This document shows, piece after piece, positions 7,637-11,783 of a stretch of DNA of 11,783 nucleotides. The stretch covers positions 1 to 11,783 of the forward strand of contig CAZHVO010000029.1 of NCBI GenBank assembly GCA_964536195.1, in the 5' to 3' direction. The notes under the pieces are model-generated. The model ran no database searches and had not been told where the DNA came from. It saw only the letters and a program-made list of their open reading frames with translations. The position numbers and the translations under genes were made by a program. This stretch comes from Susulua sp964536195 (GTDB taxonomy: Bacteria > Omnitrophota > Gorgyraeia > Duberdicusellales > 4484-171). How positions within the stretch are numbered: position 1 is the first letter of the stretch; the number at the start of each line of letters is the position of its first letter.

Positions 7637-7965
7637 TTTGCAGAACTTTGAGAAGGTGATGTAGCAATGCGGGTAATCTTAATAGCAGTGTAAATCTGAC
7701 GATGTCCTCTTTTTATGCGGTACTTTTTCCTACGCTTGTACTTGTACACTATAACCTTTTTGCCTTTCTTTTCCTCCATTATTTGGGCTTCTACCTTTGC
7801 CTTGTCGACATAAGGAGTCCCGATTTTTATTTTTTTAGCGTCAGCTAGAAGAAGAACCTTATCAAAGGTGATCTTATCCTTCTGGCCCTTTAGCCTTTGG
7901 ACCTCGAGAGTATCGCCTTTTTCTACCAGGTATTGCTTTTTACTGATCTCAACTACTGCTAACAT
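7633..7965 (-). CDS. rplU: Large-subunit ribosomal protein L21
   Basis: L21 is an rRNA-binding protein of the 50S subunit. The 110-aa protein starts MLAVVEISKKQYLVEKGD. It carries the family signature KGKKVIVYKYKRRKKYRIKR followed by GHRQIYTAIKI, at normal length. It is the first gene of the seven-gene operon. A strong promoter lies 63-91 nt upstream, and its SD (AAGGA) lies within a palindromic repeat. In most bacteria rplU is followed by rpmA (L27) and then obg. Here the stop codon overlaps the obg start, so rpmA is absent from its usual place. Confidence 0.96.
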   Translation of the reverse strand: MLAVVEISKKQYLVEKGDTLEVQRLKGQKDKITFDKVLLLADAKKIKIGTPYVDKAKVEAQIMEEKKGKKVIVYKYKRRKKYRIKRGHRQIYTAIKITRIATSPSQSSAK

Positions 7966-7971
7966 AGGCTA

Positions 7972-8023
7972 ATCCTTCGACGCGCTTCGCTTGCTCAGGA
8001 TAATGGTGAGCGGAGTCGAACCA
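7972..8023. repeat. Palindromic REP-like element in the rplU leader
   Basis: The element runs from atccttcgac on the left to gtcgaaccat on the right. Outer pairing joins ttcgac (7976-7981) to gtcgaa (8015-8020); inner pairing joins gctca (7993-7997) to tgagc (8007-8011). Sequences of this TTCGAC/TCGCTTGCTCAGGA type are, from memory, scattered in many draft bacterial genomes; this could not be checked here. It makes up almost the whole transcribed leader of rplU. Confidence 0.75.
7973..7977 (-). promoter_or_regulatory. Shine-Dalgarno of rplU, contributed by the repeat
   Basis: The minus strand reads AAGGA, 7 nt before the rplU ATG, which is ideal spacing. The motif lies at the end of the palindromic repeat and directly beside its outer stem, so folding of the repeat could limit ribosome access. 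Confidence 0.65.
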
Positions 8024-8027
8024 TAAG

Positions 8028-8056
8028 ATATTAACATATTGGCTAAAATGCGTCAA
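8028..8056 (-). promoter_or_regulatory. Sigma-70-type promoter of the rplU-plsC operon
   Basis: On the minus strand TTGACG (8056-8051) and TAATAT (8033-8028) are separated by 17 nt. Transcription would start near 8021, at the edge of the palindromic repeat, giving a leader of about 55 nt. The promoter lies just past the terminator of the RRM gene. Confidence 0.75.
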
Positions 8057-8074
8057 GCCCTAAAAAAAGGGGGA

Positions 8075-8132
8075 GAAATTAAAAAGGACACACCCCCATT
8101 TAAAAAAAATATAATAAGCGGGATATGTCCTT
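8075..8132 (-). terminator. Intrinsic terminator of the RRM gene
   Basis: In minus-strand RNA the arm AAGGACAUAUCCC (8132-8120) pairs with the arm ending GUGUGUCCUU (8096-8084). This gives 13 bp with two G-U pairs and a 23-nt loop. The stem is followed by UUUAAUUU. The loop is long and the U-tract is broken, so efficiency is uncertain. The site fits well, 23 nt after the RRM stop codon. Confidence 0.65.
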
Positions 8133-8155
8133 GTCTAATTTATCTAAATATAGCT

Positions 8156-8449
8156 TTAGTAGCTAGGCTTTCTTTCCTGGTCAAACCCCTGTTTAGGCGG
8201 TCTAGCCTTATTTACCTTTAAGGCTCTTCCGCTTAAGTCTTGGCCATCTAAAGCTTCAATTGCTTTCTGAAGTTCTTCGTCAGTCTCAAAAGCTACAAAT
8301 CCAAAACCTTTAGATCTTCCGGTATACTTATCATTTATTACCTTTACCTCTTTTGCCTGAAGACCTTTACCCTCGATAAAGCTCTTTAATGCAGCCTCAT
8401 CAACGCTATACTCTAAATTACCTACGTAAATTTTGTTCTCTTCGCTCAT
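8156..8449 (-). CDS. Single-RRM RNA-binding protein
   Basis: This is a 97-aa RNA recognition motif protein of the small bacterial Rbp type; the best-known relatives are cyanobacterial proteins, some cold-responsive. RNP2 is IYVGNL (7-12) and RNP1 is KGFGFVAF (47-54). The aromatic residues that stack on RNA are in place. The short tail after the RRM is basic and polar (KARPPKQGFDQERKPSY). I start at the ATG at 8449: AGGTGA lies 8 nt upstream. A GTG four codons earlier (8461) sits inside that same SD-like stretch and has no SD of its own. The gene has a private promoter with a perfect TATAAT, a leader of about 158 nt and a terminator, so it is an independent unit. RNA targets cannot be read from the sequence. 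Confidence 0.92.
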   Translation of the reverse strand: MSEENKIYVGNLEYSVDEAALKSFIEGKGLQAKEVKVINDKYTGRSKGFGFVAFETDEELQKAIEALDGQDLSGRALKVNKARPPKQGFDQERKPSY

Positions 8450-8613
8450 CCTTACACTCACCTTTTTTAGTTTCGAAAACTTAACTCCAAAATAAACTCA
8501 AAACCCCTAACATGTACCGCTTTGTATCATCCCTCCTCTTTATAATGGTTATTAGTCTAAAAGATTACAAGCACAGCACCATACATACTCATCATCTTCT
8601 ATTATCTTACTTT

Positions 8614-8642
8614 ATTATATGGTATTTTTAAAAAATACTCAA
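8614..8642 (-). promoter_or_regulatory. Strong promoter of the RRM gene with palindromic spacer
   Basis: On the minus strand TTGAGT (8642-8637) is followed after 17 nt by TATAAT (8619-8614), a perfect -10. The spacer contains gtattttt/aaaaatac, a perfect 8-bp inverted repeat at 8622-8638 with a single central base; it touches the -35. The palindrome could be an operator or simply AT-rich chance. The promoter lies in the 8462-8710 intergenic region. The only other thing noted there is a purine-rich GAGGAGG in the leader. Confidence 0.75.
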
Positions 8643-8710
8643 TTTAAATTTTTAGGGTTGATTTTTGGGAAAAACACCTGCTTTTAAGGAAATATTGTAA
8701 TTATGGGGGA

Positions 8711-9265
8711 TTATTTTCCGGTCTTTTTCTGTAACTTATACTCTACATAACCGGCTAAAACTTCCTGAACTTTTATCGGAGGCGGAACTACAAAATAATT
8801 AGAGATAATCAAATGGGCAATTTCATGGCCAAGCATACCGACAGTTAAATCAGAAAAAGATATATATACTGTATTTTTCGCCGGCAAACAAAAAGATCTC
8901 TCGGGAAAATCTCCTTCAAAGCATGATTTAGCTATAGCTTTTATATACTTTTGGTCAGGAACTATCACGATCTTTCCATGAAAGCTATATATATGTATAT
9001 CTAAGATATCGGAGACTTCCAGATAAAGGCCATCTATTGCTTTTGCTAAAGAAGATTTCGCTTCAAAGCCATCTTGGCCAAGAATACTATCAATATTCCC
9101 AAAATAGAGATAATCTATCTTTTGTAACAAAGAATCCTTATCTAACCCTTTGTAGCCGTATATTGAAAAATATTTCCCTTGAGCACAAAGCGAAAGGTTT
9201 TCTGCCTGGGAAAAAGCAGAAAAAGAGATCAAGATGAAAATAAAAAGAAGCAAAAAATTCTTCAT
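8711..9265 (-). CDS. Secreted HEIAH putative metallopeptidase (gluzincin-like)
   Basis: I do not recognise a named family. The 184-aa protein has a clear signal peptide: MKNF followed by a hydrophobic run to about residue 17, with a plausible cleavage after AFS (19). The zinc-binding motif HEIAH is at 147-151. It is followed 21 residues after its first His by Glu168 in VQEVLAGYVEY, which resembles the third-ligand ExxA helix of gluzincins (peptidase MA clan). Cys27, Cys115 and Cys126 could form a disulfide after export. The N-terminal half has no recognisable domain. The protein is small for an active peptidase, so a minimal enzyme or an inactive relative are both possible. Its start overlaps the stop of the HAMP gene by 1 nt (TAATG), which ties it to that operon. 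No clear terminator follows it. Confidence 0.75.
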   Translation of the reverse strand: MKNFLLLFIFILISFSAFSQAENLSLCAQGKYFSIYGYKGLDKDSLLQKIDYLYFGNIDSILGQDGFEAKSSLAKAIDGLYLEVSDILDIHIYSFHGKIVIVPDQKYIKAIAKSCFEGDFPERSFCLPAKNTVYISFSDLTVGMLGHEIAHLIISNYFVVPPPIKVQEVLAGYVEYKLQKKTGK

Positions 9266-9834
9266 TAAACCTTAAATTCGTCTAATCCTCGCTCTACTGC
9301 CTGCAGGGTTTTGATAAGCTCAACTTTGTCTTCTACCGACAAAGTATAATCCTTGCGCTCTAAATAATCCTTTAATTTTTTGTAATTTTCTTTCAGGCCT
9401 AAGTGCTTTTCTTTCAAGGAGATATGCATTTCGTTCAGCGATTGAGAAAACTTTTGTAATTGATCGTTACCGCGAATATTGAAATTTCTTCTAAAATCGC
9501 CGTCTTTTATAATATCTATCTCATTCTTTAATCTAAAAAGCGGCCCGGCCATTTTATGGGAAACTATCATTGTTAATGCCAACACAGCTGTTGCTGAAAA
9601 TAAAAACGTAAAAAGTACGGTTTGAATTATCACCGGTAGGATAAAATCTGCAGTTCTTTTAACAACTACTTCGGTATTCTCTATAGCTACGGTTGTTGAG
9701 CCTTTGGAAAGAAAAACCAAGAGGCCAATAATTAACACCGACGAAATTATAACTATTAGGCAAAACTTAATCATAAATTTACTCTGAAAAGTTTTATCGA
9801 TAAAATAATTCCTTCTTTTAAATTTTTCTTTCAT
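9265..9834 (-). CDS. Two-TM HAMP-domain membrane protein without output domain
   Basis: The 189-aa protein has two membrane helices, about 21-43 and 64-91. Only some 20 residues lie between them on the outer side, too few for a ligand-binding sensor domain. A HAMP linker follows TM2, starting at SHKMAGPLFRLKNEI and running to about residue 145 (with DGDF and a DQLQ segment). It then continues as a charged, probably coiled-coil helix to the C-terminus. HAMP domains relay signals between membrane helices and cytoplasmic outputs, but no kinase, methyl-accepting, cyclase or phosphatase domain is present. AGGAGGG lies 6 nt before the ATG. It sits 11 nt after the lipoprotein gene and overlaps the peptidase gene, so it may regulate or scaffold those partners. 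The function is unknown. Confidence 0.85.
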   Translation of the reverse strand: MKEKFKRRNYFIDKTFQSKFMIKFCLIVIISSVLIIGLLVFLSKGSTTVAIENTEVVVKRTADFILPVIIQTVLFTFLFSATAVLALTMIVSHKMAGPLFRLKNEIDIIKDGDFRRNFNIRGNDQLQKFSQSLNEMHISLKEKHLGLKENYKKLKDYLERKDYTLSVEDKVELIKTLQAVERGLDEFKV

Positions 9835-9845
9835 AGCTATCCCTC

Positions 9846-10388
9846 CTAATTCGAATCTATCCCTAAAAGTTCATAATCTATAACAACCTCGGCATCTCTT
9901 TTCAAAGAATCGGACCAATCCCCTATAGTATCTTGCTGTTTATCTCTTAGCAACATCCCTCTTATTTGATCATCTACTTGATTGAATTCTTTATCGGCAA
10001 ACTCCTTATCCTTATTTTTCATATAGTAAGATAGAACTTCTTTTTCATCAATATTTACATCTAGAACCAATTCTTTTATTTTCTTACCAATAACAAGCTT
10101 AAGAAGAGACTGTTCCCAAAAATTTTGTACATCACGCAAAAATTCCGGATCTTTATTTAATCCTAACTTTTCCGCCTCAAGCAAAATAATCTTTCTCGAA
10201 ATGAATGTGTCCAGGAAATCTTTCTTTTTGCCTTCGGTTGCAAAACTAGACAATTCAAATTCCCGTTGAAACCGTTGGGAACTTATCTCGATTTTGCCTA
10301 TTTTAATAGCTGGTTTTTCTTTTTGTTCAAACCAAATACAGCTTGAAGCTAGTGAAGTCAACAAAGCCAAAACAATAAGTTTTTTCAT
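9846..10388 (-). CDS. Lipoprotein with SurA-N-like chaperone fold, no PPIase domain
   Basis: The 180-aa protein begins MKKLIVLALLTSLASSC. This is a lipoprotein signal with Cys17 as the probable lipidated residue; Ala rather than Leu at -3 makes the lipobox slightly atypical. Residues about 27-105 resemble the SurA/PrsA N-terminal helical domain: KIGKIEISSQRFQREFE, then FLDTFISRKIILLEAEKLGL. The segment DEKEVLSYYMKNKDKEF is where a parvulin PPIase domain normally begins. Here it passes straight into FNQVDDQIRGMLL and a C-terminal helix/strand like the end of SurA. Chaperone-like holding of exported proteins is plausible; prolyl isomerase activity is not. It is the first gene of the envelope trio. 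AAGGGGG precedes the ATG, but no convincing promoter was found in the 80 bp upstream. Confidence 0.78.
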   Translation of the reverse strand: MKKLIVLALLTSLASSCIWFEQKEKPAIKIGKIEISSQRFQREFELSSFATEGKKKDFLDTFISRKIILLEAEKLGLNKDPEFLRDVQNFWEQSLLKLVIGKKIKELVLDVNIDEKEVLSYYMKNKDKEFADKEFNQVDDQIRGMLLRDKQQDTIGDWSDSLKRDAEVVIDYELLGIDSN

Positions 10389-10409
10389 AATCTATCCCCC
10401 TTTTTCTCT

Positions 10410-10428
10410 GTGGAGCTCTGCTCTCCAC
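10410..10428. repeat. Short inverted repeat upstream of the envelope operon
   Basis: The arms gtggag (10410-10415) and ctccac (10423-10428) flank a 7-nt loop. In minus-strand RNA the hairpin would lie about 22 nt upstream of the lipoprotein ATG, just before its SD. No T-tract follows it on either strand. Function is unknown. Confidence 0.5.
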
Positions 10429-10449
10429 CGTTTACACTACTGATGCCAA

Positions 10450-10466
10450 ATGCCGAAACCCGGCAT
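10450..10466 (-). terminator. Weak hairpin after the ATPase gene
   Basis: The arms atgccg (10450-10455) and cggcat (10461-10466) form a 6-bp stem with a 5-nt loop, two bases after the ATPase stop codon. On the minus strand it is followed only by TTTGGC, so it is at best a weak intrinsic terminator. Confidence 0.4.
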
Positions 10467-10468
10467 TG

Positions 10469-11647
10469 CTACAAAAGAAAATCGGAAACATTTTGCAATT
10501 GAATACCGCCCAAAGGCTCTTCGGCCTTCCCTCTATAAACCAGACAGCCGGTTACTTTTACCTTGGCAATATGTTTTGATTGCTGCTCAAGCGCTACGAG
10601 TTTTTTCAAATTCTTAACCATCGCATATGTGGCTGTTTTTCCTGACTTGATTTCAACAAACTTGATTATTTTTTTCTCTCTATCTTCAAGGATTAAATCG
10701 CTTTCTAAACCGAGATTACTGCGAAAATAAAACGCGTGGGTATCAAGATTTTCATGCAATATTATTTTTTTTACTTCCGATATGACATAATTTTCAAAAA
10801 TCGGCCCGTCCAGCGGCCCGCGGAAAAGAGTATCTTCGTCTTTAATTCCGGTTAAATAGCAAATAAGTCCTGTGTCGTAGAAATATAGTTTGGGACGTTT
10901 GATTATGCGTTTACCCAGATTTTTATGGTAAGAAGGCAGAAGAAAAATTATATAACTGGCTTCAAGGATGGAAATCCAATGCTGAATTGTTTTAACATTG
11001 ACCCCTAAATCATTAGCCAATACGCTCATATTGAGTTCTTGAGCTACCCTGGCGGCTAAAAGATTGATAAAACGCTGAAAATCGCGTAAATTTCCCACAT
11101 TATACAAAGAGCGCACGTCGCGTTCAATATAATTGTTTACATAGGCCGCATACCACTCTTTGGCCTTAAAGTATTTGCGGCCGGCCAATTCCGGATAGCT
11201 TCCCTTAAGGATTTGTTTCGGCCGTAAATCCTTTCCGATTTCCCGCCTCTGAAAGGGAAGAAGAGACAGCAGGCCGATTCTGCCGGCCAATGACTCTGTA
11301 ATATGTTTGATAAAAGAAAATTGACTTGACCCGGTGAGGATAAACTTTCCGGTATTCTGCCGGTCCCGGTCAATAGCGAGCTTTAAGTAGTGGAATATTT
11401 CCGGAGATTTCTGTACTTCATCAAAAATAACTTTATTCCCATATTTTTCCATAAACCCGCGGGGATCATTTTCAAAATAATTGACCGCCAAAGGGTCATC
11501 AAAGGTAACATAACGGTATTGACGCCCAAATACTTTCTGAAGGGTAGTGGACTTTCCTGACTGCCTCGGACCGGTAATACCTACTGCGGGGAATATGGTT
11601 AAATAATCTTTAATCGTTTTTTCGATAATTCTTGGAAAGTATTTCAT
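10469..11647 (-). CDS. AAA+ ATPase with DUF4143 C-terminus
   Basis: This is a 392-aa member of the large AAA_14/DUF4143 ATPase family, common as an accessory gene in bacteria and archaea; its cellular role is still unclear. Walker A is GPRQSGKST (26-34), Walker B is VIFDEV (73-78) and a sensor-like TGSS lies at 105-108. The family blocks GSYPEL and YIERDVRSL (173-181) follow. A winged-helix-like part (about 185-245) comes next, then YFYDTGL (255-261). The C-terminus carries a nuclease-like pattern, E-x-D (Glu315, Asp317) then VEIKSGK (331-337), as in PD-(D/E)XK folds. Length is normal and the frame is intact. Hand-counted lines in the gene reach 42-53% G+C, above the neighbours, which suggests acquisition by transfer. 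No SD precedes the ATG; the predicted transcript starts at or next to it. Confidence 0.93.
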   Translation of the reverse strand: MKYFPRIIEKTIKDYLTIFPAVGITGPRQSGKSTTLQKVFGRQYRYVTFDDPLAVNYFENDPRGFMEKYGNKVIFDEVQKSPEIFHYLKLAIDRDRQNTGKFILTGSSQFSFIKHITESLAGRIGLLSLLPFQRREIGKDLRPKQILKGSYPELAGRKYFKAKEWYAAYVNNYIERDVRSLYNVGNLRDFQRFINLLAARVAQELNMSVLANDLGVNVKTIQHWISILEASYIIFLLPSYHKNLGKRIIKRPKLYFYDTGLICYLTGIKDEDTLFRGPLDGPIFENYVISEVKKIILHENLDTHAFYFRSNLGLESDLILEDREKKIIKFVEIKSGKTATYAMVKNLKKLVALEQQSKHIAKVKVTGCLVYRGKAEEPLGGIQLQNVSDFLL

Positions 11648-11653
11648 AATAAA

Positions 11654-11681
11654 AATATATCATACATATTTGTATTGTCAA
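11654..11681 (-). promoter_or_regulatory. Promoter of the ATPase gene, possibly leaderless
   Basis: On the minus strand a perfect TTGACA (11681-11676) is followed after 16 nt by TATATT (11659-11654). The ATPase ATG begins at 11647, only 6 nt after the -10. Transcription would therefore start at or within a few bases of the start codon. The lack of any SD fits a leaderless mRNA. Confidence 0.7.
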
Positions 11682-11694
11682 CACAAATATGTAT
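11662..11694. promoter_or_regulatory. Perfect 12-bp inverted repeat over the ATPase promoter (candidate operator)
   Basis: The arms atacatatttgt (11662-11673) and acaaatatgtat (11683-11694) are exact reverse complements separated by 9 nt. The -35 hexamer lies in the centre. A dimeric repressor bound here would cover the -35 and most of the spacer. No regulator gene is visible nearby, so autoregulation by the ATPase's winged-helix part is one possibility. Confidence 0.7.
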
Positions 11695-11738
11695 AAATAT
11701 AGCCCCTGATAACGAGTACCTTTTCGGGGTGGTACTTT

Positions 11739-11769
11739 GGTTGAGGCTAAGCCTCAACCGCGATTTTTT
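11739..11769 (+). terminator. Plus-strand intrinsic terminator
   Basis: The stem ggttgaggc (11739-11747) pairs with gcctcaacc (11751-11759) across a 3-nt loop. It is followed after 4 nt by six T residues (11764-11769). On the minus strand no T-tract follows. No plus-strand gene lies before it in the window, so it must end a small RNA, act as a leader attenuator for a gene beyond the right edge, or be fortuitous. Confidence 0.6.
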
Positions 11770-11783
11770 AAAAAAAACAGGAA

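Noticed and set aside
8039..8221. Plus-strand 60-aa open frame across the RRM terminator
   Set aside because: It covers a promoter, a terminator and the antisense end of the RRM gene. Its sequence shows no domain and it has no SD.
8450..8461. Earlier GTG start for the RRM gene
   Set aside because: The GTG forms part of the AGGTGA Shine-Dalgarno stretch that serves the ATG at 8449, and the extra four residues are not part of the RRM.
8500..8545. Seven-codon upstream ORF (MIQSGTC) in the RRM leader
   Set aside because: The GAGGAGG before it leaves only one base to its ATG, too close for efficient initiation, and no regulatory codon pattern is evident.
8462..8710. tRNA or riboswitch in the intergenic region upstream of the RRM gene
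   Set aside because: No cloverleaf, T-loop or known aptamer core could be found on either strand; only the promoter and the leader are supported.
11137..11373. Minus-strand 78-aa open frame inside the ATPase gene
   Set aside because: It is an out-of-frame shadow of the well-supported ATPase, with no recognisable motif.
10469..11647. Defence-system reading of the DUF4143 ATPase
   Set aside because: It stands alone, with no nuclease, methyltransferase or toxin partner next to it; the PD-(D/E)XK-like residues are a general family feature.

Overview
All recognised genes lie on the minus strand, so transcription runs from high to low coordinates. The content is bacterial and mostly housekeeping. 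Base composition is low to moderate: hand-counted lines of the housekeeping block are about 37-40% G+C. A lipoprotein signal, periplasmic-type proteins and six-domain ribosomal protein S1 suggest a diderm bacterium. The overall style (divergent Obg, HAMP-only membrane protein, palindromic intergenic repeats, DUF4143 ATPase) resembles uncultured candidate phyla such as Omnitrophota. That placement is an impression, not something the sequence proves.

Right to left, i.e. in the order of transcription: (1) 11648-11783 holds a minus-strand promoter inside a perfect 12-bp inverted repeat, plus a plus-strand hairpin/T-tract. (2) 10469-11647 encodes an AAA+ ATPase with a DUF4143 C-terminus, probably a mobile accessory gene. 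(3) 8711-10388 is a three-gene envelope operon: a SurA-N-like lipoprotein without a PPIase domain, a two-TM HAMP protein without an output domain, and a small secreted HEIAH metallopeptidase-like protein. (4) 8156-8449 encodes a single-RRM RNA-binding protein with its own strong promoter and terminator. (5) 1824-7965 is a tightly packed seven-gene operon, rplU-obg-proB-proA-nadD-phosphohexomutase-plsC. It is driven by a near-consensus promoter and has a palindromic repeat in its leader. (6) 1-1698 holds rpsA followed by the overlapping 5' end of tyrS, with a TTGACA/GATAAT promoter just downstream of a long hairpin. The window ends inside tyrS at a perfect palindrome.

The long operon links ribosome function and assembly (L21, Obg), proline synthesis from glutamate (ProB, ProA), NAD synthesis (NadD), hexose-phosphate interconversion and phospholipid synthesis (PlsC). 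Two usual neighbours are absent: rpmA (L27) between rplU and obg, and rsfS after nadD. The parts least explained by known biology are the envelope trio at 8711-10388, the degenerate Obg GTPase, the repeat that supplies the rplU ribosome binding site, and the palindromic control region of the ATPase gene. I found no CRISPR array, tRNA, rRNA, transposase or clear defence system.
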